A DNA stretch of 64,000 nt from Ignavibacteriales bacterium (lineage in GTDB: Bacteria > Bacteroidota > Ignavibacteria > Ignavibacteriales > Melioribacteraceae): positions 62,001-126,000 of the forward strand of contig JAGUYK010000046.1 of assembly GCA_020061355.1 (NCBI GenBank). The letters run 5' to 3'. This document shows, in pieces, positions 7,953 through 15,815 of the stretch (positions within the stretch are counted from its first letter, which is position 1; each line of letters starts with the position of its first letter). The translations under genes and the position numbers were made by a program. The notes beneath the pieces were generated by a model, which had not been told where the DNA came from, did not search any database, and saw nothing but the letters and a program-made list of their open reading frames with translations.

Positions 7953-9666
7953 GATGATGATTCCCCCCGCATTATATATGATTGCCGGAGCTTTTATTCT
8001 ACCGATACTTCCTAAAAATTTACGTGCTGGAATCTTTATTTTATTTCCTATGATTGCACTCGCAGCAATTTGGTCTTTACCGGATGGGTATTTAATAAAA
8101 ACTACTTTTGTTAACTATGAATTAATTCTTTGTGAAGTAAGCAGACTAACAAGAATATTCGGAATTATCTTTTCGTTAATTGCAGTTATTGGTGGTGTTT
8201 ATTCATATCATCAAAAAGAAGTTGGGCAGCAATCGGCCGCGTTATTATATGCTGGTGGTGCCCTGGGTGTTACATTTGCAGGAGATTATTTTACACTCTT
8301 CATCTTCTGGGAATTAATGGCTGTTGCCTCAACCTATCTTGTTTGGGCAAGAAGAAATAAAGAAGCTGAAAAAGCCGGAATGCGATATCTTCTTGTGCAT
8401 TTATTCGGAGGTTCATTACTACTTACAGGTATCTTGATTCACGTAGGTCATACAGGCTCAATACTTATCACTCGCTTAATACCGGACGGTTCGGTTTCCA
8501 GCTGGTTAATTCTTGCCGGTGTTGCTCTCAACACTGCAATCCCTCCATTGCACGCTTGGCTTGCAGATGCGTATCCAAAAGCAACAGTTACCGGGGCGGT
8601 TTTTCTTAGTGCATTTACAACAAAATCTGCAGTATTAATTCTGATCAAGATTTTCAGCGGGTGGGAAGTTTTAATTTTCCTCGGCGTAATGATGGCATTG
8701 TATGGAGTTGTTTACGCAGTGCTTGCTAATGATATTAGAGAAATTCTAGCTTATCATATTATAAGTCAGGTTGGATATATGGTTGCCGGTGTCGGTATAG
8801 GAACAGAGATGGCAATTAATGGAACTACTGCTCACGCATTCAGCCATATTCTTTACAAAGCTTTATTATTTATGGGAGCTGGTGTTGTTCTGCAAACAAC
8901 GGGTAGAAGTAAACTTACAGAATTGGGAGGTATTGCTAAAAAGCAGCCTGTTACATTATGGCTTTATATGATTGGTGCATTTTCAATTTCCGGTTTCCCA
9001 TTGTTTAACGGCTTTATTAGTAAATCTATGGTAGTTGCTGCTGCAGGCGATGCTCACTTCGATACTGCAATGTTATTACTTTTATTAGCATCGGTTGGTA
9101 CATTTTTACATACGGGACTAAAGTTGCCGTACTTTACCTGGTGGAATAAATCGAAAGAAGAAATCATTCCAACAAAACCTCCTTTAAATATGCATGTCGG
9201 TATGGCAATGGCAGCATTCTTCTGTATAATGTTTGGTGTTTATCCTTCATTGCTTTATAATTATCTGCCATTTGCAGTAAATTATGAACCATATACTCTT
9301 TATCATTTAACCGAATCCGTACAAATACTAACATTCACATTTATAGCTTTCTGGCTCCTTAGAATTAAACTTGCAGGCGAACCGACAATCGCAATTGATA
9401 CCGACTGGTTTTATAGAAGAACCGCAAAATTAGTTGAAAGAGTTTTTGTTGATAGTGTCAATTCTGTTTTCGATTATACAGAAAAAATTTCGATTCGTGT
9501 AGTTGAGTGCTTTGTACAATTTGGTAGAAATCCCCTCGCAATTTTCTTCGAGGAAGAAAGGGGAACAGATTATCACGCCGATCAGCATAGAGCAAGTACG
9601 CAATTATTAACCGTCTTAATTGTTTTAAGTTTTGTTCTATTTGCTTTGGTAAGTTTGATCATATAA
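7942..9666 (+). CDS. Third large antiporter-like subunit (NuoL/MrpA-type)
   Basis: 574 residues, about 14 membrane helices plus a C-terminal extension containing DTDWFYR and a final membrane helix (LLTVLIVLSFVLFALVSLII), as in MrpA/NuoL-type proteins. Helix-5 glutamate is kept (LFIFWELMAVASTYLVW). At the position of the helix-7 lysine, however, the sequence reads GVALNTAIPPLHAWLADAY where the two sister subunits read GVKMAIFPMH and GVKAGIMPLH: the lysine is replaced by asparagine. A later lysine (TTKSAVLILIK) is present. Last gene of the operon. Confidence 0.85.
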   Translation: MPVEMMIPPALYMIAGAFILPILPKNLRAGIFILFPMIALAAIWSLPDGYLIKTTFVNYELILCEVSRLTRIFGIIFSLIAVIGGVYSYHQKEVGQQSAALLYAGGALGVTFAGDYFTLFIFWELMAVASTYLVWARRNKEAEKAGMRYLLVHLFGGSLLLTGILIHVGHTGSILITRLIPDGSVSSWLILAGVALNTAIPPLHAWLADAYPKATVTGAVFLSAFTTKSAVLILIKIFSGWEVLIFLGVMMALYGVVYAVLANDIREILAYHIISQVGYMVAGVGIGTEMAINGTTAHAFSHILYKALLFMGAGVVLQTTGRSKLTELGGIAKKQPVTLWLYMIGAFSISGFPLFNGFISKSMVVAAAGDAHFDTAMLLLLLASVGTFLHTGLKLPYFTWWNKSKEEIIPTKPPLNMHVGMAMAAFFCIMFGVYPSLLYNYLPFAVNYEPYTLYHLTESVQILTFTFIAFWLLRIKLAGEPTIAIDTDWFYRRTAKLVERVFVDSVNSVFDYTEKISIRVVECFVQFGRNPLAIFFEEERGTDYHADQHRASTQLLTVLIVLSFVLFALVSLII

Positions 9667-9766
9667 TCAAACATTGATTTTCATTCAATACTTTTACCAG
9701 ACTAAACTTTTTTTCCTATCAATCCATCATCATATCGCATATTTTTTTATTCAAGAACTTTGCCTC

Positions 9767-9787
9767 TTGTCACATAAACTGTGACAA
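9767..9787. promoter_or_regulatory. Perfect 8-bp inverted repeat TTGTCACA-N5-TGTGACAA
   Basis: TTGTCACA at 9767-9774 and TGTGACAA at 9780-9787 with spacer TAAAC. It lies 100 bases after the antiporter operon and 62 bases before a possible small gene. It could be an operator for a dimeric regulator or a weak terminator stem; the following TCTTTT is a poor T-run, so I favour an operator. Confidence 0.45.
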
Positions 9788-9848
9788 TCTTTTCACATTT
9801 TCTATTATATCAAAGCGACTTCAACAAATATAAATTGCATCTGTGCTT

Positions 9849-10016
9849 ATGATAGTTCTTGAATGTTCTAAAGATTGTGTAGAAAATTGGCTCAAAGAAA
9901 AAACTAATAAAAATTATCGTGTAATTATGAAGAAGAAGGCAATTTTATTTATCGGGTTGATGTTTCTTGTTCTCGTTTTAATGCTTTTGATGGTTCGAAA
10001 TATGATTTTTCGATAA
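9849..10016 (+). CDS. Possible small single-helix membrane protein
   Basis: A 55-codon frame from ATG 9849 to TAA 10016, with an internal ATG at 9927 that would give a 29-residue form. The C-terminal part KKKAILFIGLMFLVLVLML is a lysine-led membrane helix, followed by MVRNMIFR. The N-terminal part CSKDCVENWLKEK has two cysteines. No family is recognised and there is no strong ribosome site. The helix in an otherwise empty 460-base gap is the only argument for reality. The remainder of the gap (9667-9848, 10017-10127) holds the inverted repeat described separately and a palindrome at 10042-10088. Confidence 0.3.
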   Translation: MIVLECSKDCVENWLKEKTNKNYRVIMKKKAILFIGLMFLVLVLMLLMVRNMIFR

Positions 10017-10041
10017 GAGTACGCTGTTTGTACCTTATCGG

Positions 10042-10088
10042 GCAAATGGGTATGGGTGCCGACCCCTCTGCATTCCATACCCAAATGC
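10042..10088. repeat. Long imperfect palindrome at the 3' end of the split dnaE half
   Basis: GCAAATGGGTATGG (10042-10055) pairs with CCATACCCAAATGC (10075-10088) at 12 of 14 positions around a 19-base loop. No T-run on either side, so it is not a standard terminator. It sits about 40 bases beyond the stop of the N-terminal dnaE half, near the inferred rearrangement breakpoint. Confidence 0.55.
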
Positions 10089-10127
10089 TTTCAAAATTAT
10101 CAAAAATATTATTTTCAACAATTTCAT

Positions 10128-11777
10128 TTAGATCCGGAAAATTTTGCTCTGGATTTCGCTTCCGTGCAAGTCTCCATTTATTCTATTCATTGTTTCTTTC
10201 AAAACACCAAGCGAGCGCTGACTTAGCAAATCGATCTTTATCAATCCAAGATCTTCAATGGGATACATATCCGGCTGTGTGATAATCAAACCGAGACCTT
10301 TATTTTTGGCATATTCCAGTGCAACATAATTGGTAATCGGGTTCTGTGTTATTACAATTCCCGATGGGTGAATGCTTAAATGTCTCGGAAAACCTGAAAG
10401 CTTCGAGGCAATTTCGATGATCGATTTCCACGGATCGTTCTGGAAACTGAGCGAGCGAGTCTCCGGAAATTTTTCCGCGATATTGATCAGATTTTTTGCG
10501 CTTGTCCACGGAATGAACTTGCTATACTTAGAAATCTCTCCTTCGGAAATGCCGAATACTTTTGCAACCTCGCGGAAAGCCGAGCGCGCCCTGAATGTAA
10601 CCGTAGTAGATATCATTGCAACTTTATCGTAGCCGTATTTTTCATAAACATATTTTATTATCTCATCCCGTTCCTTCCATGAAAAATCGAGGTCAACATC
10701 AGGAGGGGAGAGGCGTCCGCGGTTAAGAAATCTCTCGAAATAAAGATTGTATTTAAGCGGGTCTACTTCTGTAAATCCCATGCAATAAGAGACGAGACTG
10801 TTGGCGGCCGAGCCTCTTCCGATGTGCATCATGCCGCGGCTTTTAGCTTCACGGATTATATCCCAGACTATTAGGAAGTAATCGCAGAAACCCATCTCAT
10901 CTATCACTTCCAGCTCGTATTGAAGGCGTTTAACAGCCGCATCGGTTATTGGTCTGTAACGTTCCTCCAATCCGCGGAAAGCGATTTTCCATAGAAATGA
11001 AAAAGCCGATTCCTCAGGAGGAAGCGGAAAAACGGGGAATTTATAACGCCCGATGTCAAGATCAACATTGCAGGCTTGAGCAATCCGCTCGGCATTCCAG
11101 ACGGCTTCGGGAAGTGAGCGCCATTCTTTTATCAATTCGTCGTGGGTTTTAAGATGGTACTCTTCATCAACGACCTGCTCGTTCGTCAGATTTTCTAGTG
11201 TGGAATTCAATTTAATTGAAGTTACTACTTTGTGAAGAAGAAGATCGTCAGGTTTAATGAAATATGCTGGGTGAACGGCTGCAATTTTAAGATTGTTCGC
11301 TTTCGAAAACTCATAAAGTTCGCGTGTCCTTCTCTTGCTCTTATCCGTGATAGTCAATTCAATAAAAAGATTCTGGCGTAAGGTTAAATCGATTTTTATC
11401 AGCTTCAATAGATCAATTGAAGAAGTAAGCACAAATAAATTGTGAACCGGCTGAATGAACAAATCGGTAATTGCAAAATTCTCTTTCAGTTTTCTTGTGG
11501 TTATAAACTTGCAGATCTGTGCATAGCCGTCATTATTCTTTGCAATGAAGACGGCATTTAAGTTTTTGTCTTTCGGGTCGTCTATCCATGCGCCGAGCAA
11601 AGGTTTTATGTTATTGTCTTTAGCAATTTTATAGAATTGAATAAGTCCGTACATCGCATTTGTATCGGTCAGTGCAGCAAACTGGCTGCCCGATTTTTTT
11701 GCGAACATTACAAGTTCTTCAATTGGAATTGTCCCTTCCAGCAAAGAATAGTTAGAGTGTGCGTGAAGTGTAAACAT
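10128..11777 (-). CDS. dnaE: DNA polymerase III alpha (DnaE), N-terminal half: PHP + palm/thumb
   Basis: 549 residues equal to the first half of a DnaE polymerase. PHP domain at the start (LHAHSNYSLLEG keeps HxH, but the usual TDHGNMYG is LTDTNAMYG, so the metal site looks degenerate). Palm motif PPDVDLDF gives catalytic Asp360 and Asp362; the third aspartate is Asp516 in GLIKIDLLSQRSLGVL. The protein stops about 20 residues after that motif with the tail GDLHGSEIQSKIFRI, whereas a complete DnaE continues into the fingers. The missing part is the gene at 13185 on the other strand. There is no frameshift or stop inside the coding region. No split-intein sequence is visible at the end. Probably co-transcribed with dinB, which lies upstream on the same strand. 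Type: error-prone DnaE2/ImuC-like by context. Confidence 0.85.
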   Translation of the reverse strand: MFTLHAHSNYSLLEGTIPIEELVMFAKKSGSQFAALTDTNAMYGLIQFYKIAKDNNIKPLLGAWIDDPKDKNLNAVFIAKNNDGYAQICKFITTRKLKENFAITDLFIQPVHNLFVLTSSIDLLKLIKIDLTLRQNLFIELTITDKSKRRTRELYEFSKANNLKIAAVHPAYFIKPDDLLLHKVVTSIKLNSTLENLTNEQVVDEEYHLKTHDELIKEWRSLPEAVWNAERIAQACNVDLDIGRYKFPVFPLPPEESAFSFLWKIAFRGLEERYRPITDAAVKRLQYELEVIDEMGFCDYFLIVWDIIREAKSRGMMHIGRGSAANSLVSYCMGFTEVDPLKYNLYFERFLNRGRLSPPDVDLDFSWKERDEIIKYVYEKYGYDKVAMISTTVTFRARSAFREVAKVFGISEGEISKYSKFIPWTSAKNLINIAEKFPETRSLSFQNDPWKSIIEIASKLSGFPRHLSIHPSGIVITQNPITNYVALEYAKNKGLGLIITQPDMYPIEDLGLIKIDLLSQRSLGVLKETMNRINGDLHGSEIQSKIFRI

Positions 11778-11838
11778 AGTATTGGTTCATTATGTTGCTT
11801 TTGAAAAAACACCTAATACGGTTTTCAGATTGCGAGCG

Positions 11839-11931
11839 ACCAAAAAGTAAATTCAATTAAAAAATCTGTGAAGATCAGTTTTAATCTGTGTTATCTGCGG
11901 TCTAATTTAATATAAGTGATTACTTTTTGGT
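11839..11931. repeat. 12-bp perfect terminal inverted repeat bounding a 93-bp segment
   Basis: ACCAAAAAGTAA (11839-11850) and TTACTTTTTGGT (11920-11931) are exact reverse complements. The interior contains AATCTGTG twice (AAAATCTGTGAAGATC and TTAATCTGTGTTATC). It occupies most of the gap between dnaE-N and dinB. The shape is that of a miniature inverted-repeat element; no flanking target duplication is evident. Confidence 0.45.
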
Positions 11932-11963
11932 TCTCCTCATTACCAGGCAAACCTTGTTCGATT

Positions 11964-13115
11964 TTAGTCGATTTCTGTTTTACCGATCCGGATTGATTCG
12001 AAACCGTATTTATCTCTTATTTTCATTACGGCTCTCAGCATTCTCTTCCGGATCGTTCCATTATCTTCGAATAAAATACATTGTTCCGTAAAGTGATTTA
12101 ATTTACTCAAGTGAATTCCTATCAAACGTATTCCGACTCTTCTATTAAAAGATTTTTCGAACAGATCCTTTACGATTTCGAAAACTACTTTATCGTCGTC
12201 TGTCGGTTCAATTGTCTTTGCACGTGTTAGCGTAACAAAATCTGTGTAGCGTAATTTTATTGATACTGTTGAGGTCTGCCAGTTTTCATTCCGCAAAAGC
12301 TGGCACGCTTCGCTCACAAGTTCGAAAAGGATCGCTTCAATTTTAGGTTTGCTTACAAGATCCTTATCGAATGTGGTCTCTTTGGAAATACTTTTACGTT
12401 CGTGTCCGGTAACTAAAATATCGTTCCCTTTGCCGTTTGCTTTCTCCCACAGATCGGTTCCGAACTTGCCAAGCAGGGCTGACAAATAATCGGGCGATGC
12501 ATTTGCAAGATCACCTACAACTTTAAATCCTCTTGAACGAAGCATTGGAAAAGTTGCTTTACCAATTCCGGGTATCCTCTCAATAGGGAGCGGGGCTAAA
12601 AATTCTTTCTCTTTGCCAATAGGAACGAAAGTAATTCCTCTCGGCTTTTTGAAATCGGAAGCGATCTTCGCAATTGTTTTATTCGATGCTATACCTATAG
12701 AGCCCGGAAGATGAAATTTCTCCCAGATTTCACTCTGCAGCTTTTGTGCAAACTGAACCGGCTCACCGTAAATCTTTTCGCAACCAGTGAAATCGAGATA
12801 GAATTCATCGATCGAAGCCTGCTGTACAATAGGGAAATAACGCTCTAAATGGCGTTTTACGGCTCTTGAAAACCTCCCATACTCCTTTCCATGCCCATGC
12901 AGGTAAACGCCTTGAGGACAGAGCCTGAAAGCGGTTCTTATAGGCATTGCTGAATGAAGTCCGAACTGTCGCGCTTCATAACTGCAAGCAGCTACAACAC
13001 CGCGTCCGTGCGGGTCTCCACCCACAATAACGGGTTTTCCTTCCAGCGAAGGGTCTAAAATTCTCTCTACAGAAACGAAGAACGCATCCATATCGAGATG
13101 GAAAATGGTCTTCAT
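11964..13115 (-). CDS. dinB: DNA polymerase IV (Y-family, DinB)
   Basis: 383 residues. Catalytic acids are present: Asp8 in HLDMDAFF and Asp103-Glu104 in SIDEFYLD. The palm also has the YEAR motif (SYEARQFGLHSAMP) and IERIPGIGKAT for the thumb helix-hairpin-helix; the little-finger domain follows. Inserts opposite damaged bases during translesion synthesis. Lies between the two halves of dnaE, co-oriented with the N-terminal half and divergent from the C-terminal half (69 bases between starts). A dinB-dnaE2 pair is a known mutagenesis cassette, so the neighbourhood supports a damage-tolerance role. Confidence 0.95.
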   Translation of the reverse strand: MKTIFHLDMDAFFVSVERILDPSLEGKPVIVGGDPHGRGVVAACSYEARQFGLHSAMPIRTAFRLCPQGVYLHGHGKEYGRFSRAVKRHLERYFPIVQQASIDEFYLDFTGCEKIYGEPVQFAQKLQSEIWEKFHLPGSIGIASNKTIAKIASDFKKPRGITFVPIGKEKEFLAPLPIERIPGIGKATFPMLRSRGFKVVGDLANASPDYLSALLGKFGTDLWEKANGKGNDILVTGHERKSISKETTFDKDLVSKPKIEAILFELVSEACQLLRNENWQTSTVSIKLRYTDFVTLTRAKTIEPTDDDKVVFEIVKDLFEKSFNRRVGIRLIGIHLSKLNHFTEQCILFEDNGTIRKRMLRAVMKIRDKYGFESIRIGKTEID

Positions 13116-13146
13116 ACAAATCGTTTATTTTTTGCTTTTTTGGCTA

Positions 13147-13173
13147 TTGACTTTGTTGTCGCCAAATTATAAT
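13147..13173 (+). promoter_or_regulatory. Candidate promoter for dnaE-C
   Basis: TTGACT (13147-13152) and TATAAT (13168-13173) with a 15-base spacer, a little short. Initiation about seven bases later would place the start point only a few bases before ATG 13185, giving a nearly leaderless message. Confidence 0.45.
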
Positions 13174-13195
13174 ATAGTGCTCAAATGTTCACTAT
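13174..13195. promoter_or_regulatory. Inverted repeat ATAGTG-N10-CACTAT in the dinB/dnaE-C divergent promoter
   Basis: ATAGTG at 13174-13179 and CACTAT at 13190-13195, abutting the -10 box and overlapping the start codon of dnaE-C. Placed to repress the rightward gene and possibly the divergent dinB promoter. A LexA-like role is a guess; I know no consensus for this lineage. Confidence 0.35.
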
Positions 13196-14882
13196 TAATA
13201 TGAAAAATTCCCCGTTAACAAGCAATACGGTTCTTTTGGATATGTCGGCTTACCGTCTGCCGAATTCTAAAGAGCATGTAAAAATCTTTGATGCCGTTCC
13301 CAGAATTGTGAAGGGAACCGGCTTCAATCTATTCGATTACTATAAAGTGTTTGAGGATGAAGAGACGAAAAGAATAATAAGAGCAGGGGAAACGATCGGG
13401 TGTTTTTATATCGAGAGTCCGGGCATGCGTTCACTTCTGCGGCGAACCGATTGCGATACGTTTGAAATGCTTACGGCAGTTTCATCGGTTATACGTCCCG
13501 GTGTCGCAGAATCCGGAATGATGAAAGAATTTGTAGAGAGGCATAAAGATCCGAAGCGCAGAAAATATCTTGTGCCTGAAATGGAAAAGTATTTGGGCGA
13601 AACATACGGCGTTATGATTTATCAGGAGGATGTTATAAAAGTTGCTCATCACATTGTAGGTTTAACTCTTGAAGAAGCCGATTTGCTGAGGCGTGCAATG
13701 AGCGGAAAGATGCGTTCGCACAAAGCAATGAATATGATAGTCGATAAATTTTTTTCGTGCTGCAGGGAAAAAGGTTATTCGGAAGAAGTATCGCAGAAGT
13801 TATGGAAGCAGATAGAATCGTTTGCGGGCTATGCATTCTGCAAAGCTCACAGTGCTTCGTTTGCTCTTCTCTCGTTTCAGGTTGCGTATTTGAAAGCCCA
13901 CTACCAGGCGGAATTTATGGCGGCAGTGCTTAGCAACCAGGGCGGGTATTATTCAGCTGCTGTTTATATAACCGAAGCACAAAGACTTGGATTGAAAGTT
14001 TTACTTCCCTGTATAAATAAAAGTGTTTATGAATATACCGGTAACGGTAAAGAATTAAGAATCGGTTTGATGGCAATTAAAAATCTTGAGAAAAATGTGA
14101 TTGATAAAATTATTCAGGAGAGGGAACGGAGAGGAAAATACTTTTCGCTGGCGGATTTTTTAAGGAGGACTCAGCTTACTTATGAGCAGACAGAAATTTT
14201 GATAAAGTGCGGTACAATGGATTGCTGCGGGCAAACGCGTCCTACTTTACTACGACTTGTAGATATTTATTTCAGTCACAGGAAATTGATTCTCGGCAGC
14301 GGATCGGATCTGTTTGAGAATGAAACTGTTAAGCTTGAGAAGGAAGTTGTTACGCAACGCCAATTCAGTGTAGATGAAATGTGTGTTCACGAGTACGAAG
14401 CATTCGGTTATATGATAACAAAGCACCCTCTTGAATTCTTTGCCGGGGAGATCGGCTCGCCGAATGTTGTTGAAGCATCGGAAATGATGAAGTATCATAA
14501 CCAAATGGTTAAGATGATCGGATGGTATATGACATCGAAGAGAATAAAAACCAGCAAAGGGGAGATAATGAAATTCCTTTCGCTCGAAGATTTATCGGGA
14601 ACGTTTGAGGCGGTTATATTTCCTAAAGCTTATCAGAAGTATGCTGAACTTACACTTTCGATGGGACCCTATCTTATAGAAGGGCGTGTGGACGCTCTAA
14701 ACGGTAATAATATAATTGTGGAAAACCTCTCCGTACTGGCGGCGGAGAAGGCGAGATCGATAACACAGAAAGATAGAACAACAACGGATTTCTTCGGCGA
14801 TGTTGAAAAGCCGCTTGAGTTTAATGAGATTCAGCTTGTTAATTATCTTGATAGGGAGAAGTTAGTTCAAGCTTATCTTTGA
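13185..14882 (+). CDS. dnaE: DNA polymerase III alpha (DnaE), C-terminal half: fingers + OB fold
   Basis: 565 residues. The first 45 or so (MFTINMKNSPLT and following) are not recognisable as DnaE. From about residue 50, YYKVFEDEETKRIIRAGETI, GCFYIESPGMRSLLRR, MIYQEDVIKVAHHIVGLTLE and LRRAMSGK are the fingers of DnaE2-type polymerases; GYAFCKAHSASFALLSFQ continues the family; the C-terminus holds an OB fold (KMIGWYMTSKRIKTSKGEIM). It has none of the three catalytic aspartates, which are all in the gene at 10128-11777 on the opposite strand. Start is ATG 13185; a stop lies in frame at 13170. No Shine-Dalgarno sequence is seen. Together the halves would make about 1,050-1,100 residues, the normal DnaE size. 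It converges with and overlaps the next gene by 21 bases. Confidence 0.85.
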   Translation: MFTINMKNSPLTSNTVLLDMSAYRLPNSKEHVKIFDAVPRIVKGTGFNLFDYYKVFEDEETKRIIRAGETIGCFYIESPGMRSLLRRTDCDTFEMLTAVSSVIRPGVAESGMMKEFVERHKDPKRRKYLVPEMEKYLGETYGVMIYQEDVIKVAHHIVGLTLEEADLLRRAMSGKMRSHKAMNMIVDKFFSCCREKGYSEEVSQKLWKQIESFAGYAFCKAHSASFALLSFQVAYLKAHYQAEFMAAVLSNQGGYYSAAVYITEAQRLGLKVLLPCINKSVYEYTGNGKELRIGLMAIKNLEKNVIDKIIQERERRGKYFSLADFLRRTQLTYEQTEILIKCGTMDCCGQTRPTLLRLVDIYFSHRKLILGSGSDLFENETVKLEKEVVTQRQFSVDEMCVHEYEAFGYMITKHPLEFFAGEIGSPNVVEASEMMKYHNQMVKMIGWYMTSKRIKTSKGEIMKFLSLEDLSGTFEAVIFPKAYQKYAELTLSMGPYLIEGRVDALNGNNIIVENLSVLAAEKARSITQKDRTTTDFFGDVEKPLEFNEIQLVNYLDREKLVQAYL

Positions 14883-15746
14883 TAGACGAGGATAAGCTTT
14901 GAGGGTAGTTTCTGGAACGTTCACTTTTATTCTCTCGTTCAAAAAATGGATCAATTCAAGCGCATTTGCTACAGCATTACCCTTGGGGTGATTGTTCATG
15001 ATAATGAAAACTTTTTTAACTGTGTCTAATACTTCTTTTATTTTCTGTTCGATCTCAACAAGTTCACCCGGTGAGTAGAGATAATTATATCTCTCGTTCT
15101 GCTGCTCATAGGTCTGGGCTTTCCCAAAATTGCCAAGCGATGCTTTCCATGCTTTCGTATTGCGTCCATGAAAGCGGATATACAGGTTATCACCGACTTT
15201 AACCGGTTTGAACTCGATTGCTTCACCAATTACTGGTTGGTCTATAGTGCAAAGCGAACTTTTATTTGATTCAACAAAATTAAAAAAACGCTGAATGAAC
15301 CATGACTTGTGCCTGACTTCAATAAATTTATCATACTCAAAGAAAATATCAACCAGGTCTTTCACATGGTTTGCATTCTCTTTATTCAGCACAAATGAAT
15401 ACGGAAACTGAATTAATAATCCGCCGAATCGCTCGGTGGTGCTTAATTGATTCAGATTTGCTTTGACTGCCTTTATCTGTTCTTGAGAATATTTCCTCTT
15501 ATGCGTGAAATCCTGGTGAAGCTTAATTGTAAAAAGAAAATCATCCTTCGCTTCAACTTTTTTTATCCATCCGTCCACTATCTTTGGACTTATGTACGTG
15601 TAATAACTCGAATTGACTTCAACAACATTAAAATATTTCGAATAATATTCGAGCCAATCAAAATTTGCAGATTGCGCTTTTGGATAAAGATTAGGCATCC
15701 AATCTTTGTATGACCAGCCGGCAGTCCCTATATATAAATTTTTCAT
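14862..15746 (-). CDS. DUF72 family protein (YecE-like)
   Basis: 294 residues with the DUF72 signatures GTAGWSYKDW at the N-terminus, VEVNSSYY, LLIQFPYSF, FIEVRHKSWF and a C-terminal VFIIMNNHPKGNAVANAL. The fold is a TIM barrel; biochemical function is not established. The gene is convergent with dnaE-C (21-base overlap) and divergent from the SRAP gene. Frequent genome proximity of DUF72 to repair genes is compatible with this position, but no role is shown by the sequence. Confidence 0.88.
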   Translation of the reverse strand: MKNLYIGTAGWSYKDWMPNLYPKAQSANFDWLEYYSKYFNVVEVNSSYYTYISPKIVDGWIKKVEAKDDFLFTIKLHQDFTHKRKYSQEQIKAVKANLNQLSTTERFGGLLIQFPYSFVLNKENANHVKDLVDIFFEYDKFIEVRHKSWFIQRFFNFVESNKSSLCTIDQPVIGEAIEFKPVKVGDNLYIRFHGRNTKAWKASLGNFGKAQTYEQQNERYNYLYSPGELVEIEQKIKEVLDTVKKVFIIMNNHPKGNAVANALELIHFLNERIKVNVPETTLKAYPRLSKISLN

Positions 15747-15768
15747 TGCGGTTTTAGAATTATGAAAA

Positions 15769-15790
15769 TCTAATTGCTATATTAATTAGA
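15769..15790. promoter_or_regulatory. Perfect inverted repeat TCTAATT-N8-AATTAGA between divergent genes
   Basis: TCTAATT (15769-15775) and AATTAGA (15784-15790) lie in the 69-base gap between the DUF72 gene and the SRAP gene, where both promoters must sit. Good operator geometry. It does not match the repeat at 13174. Confidence 0.4.
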
Positions 15791-15815
15791 GACAATCAAA
15801 AAAGAAAGAAATAAA

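Noticed and set aside
10028..10282. 84-codon plus-strand frame at the end of dnaE-N
   Set aside because: Mostly antisense to the well-supported dnaE-N coding sequence; no family resemblance.
13185..13330. Split intein joining the two DnaE halves
   Set aside because: Neither the tail of the N-half (GDLHGSEIQSKIFRI) nor the head of the C-half shows intein motifs (no initial Cys/Ser block, no terminal HN or SN before Cys/Ser), and each extra piece is too short or unlike an intein.
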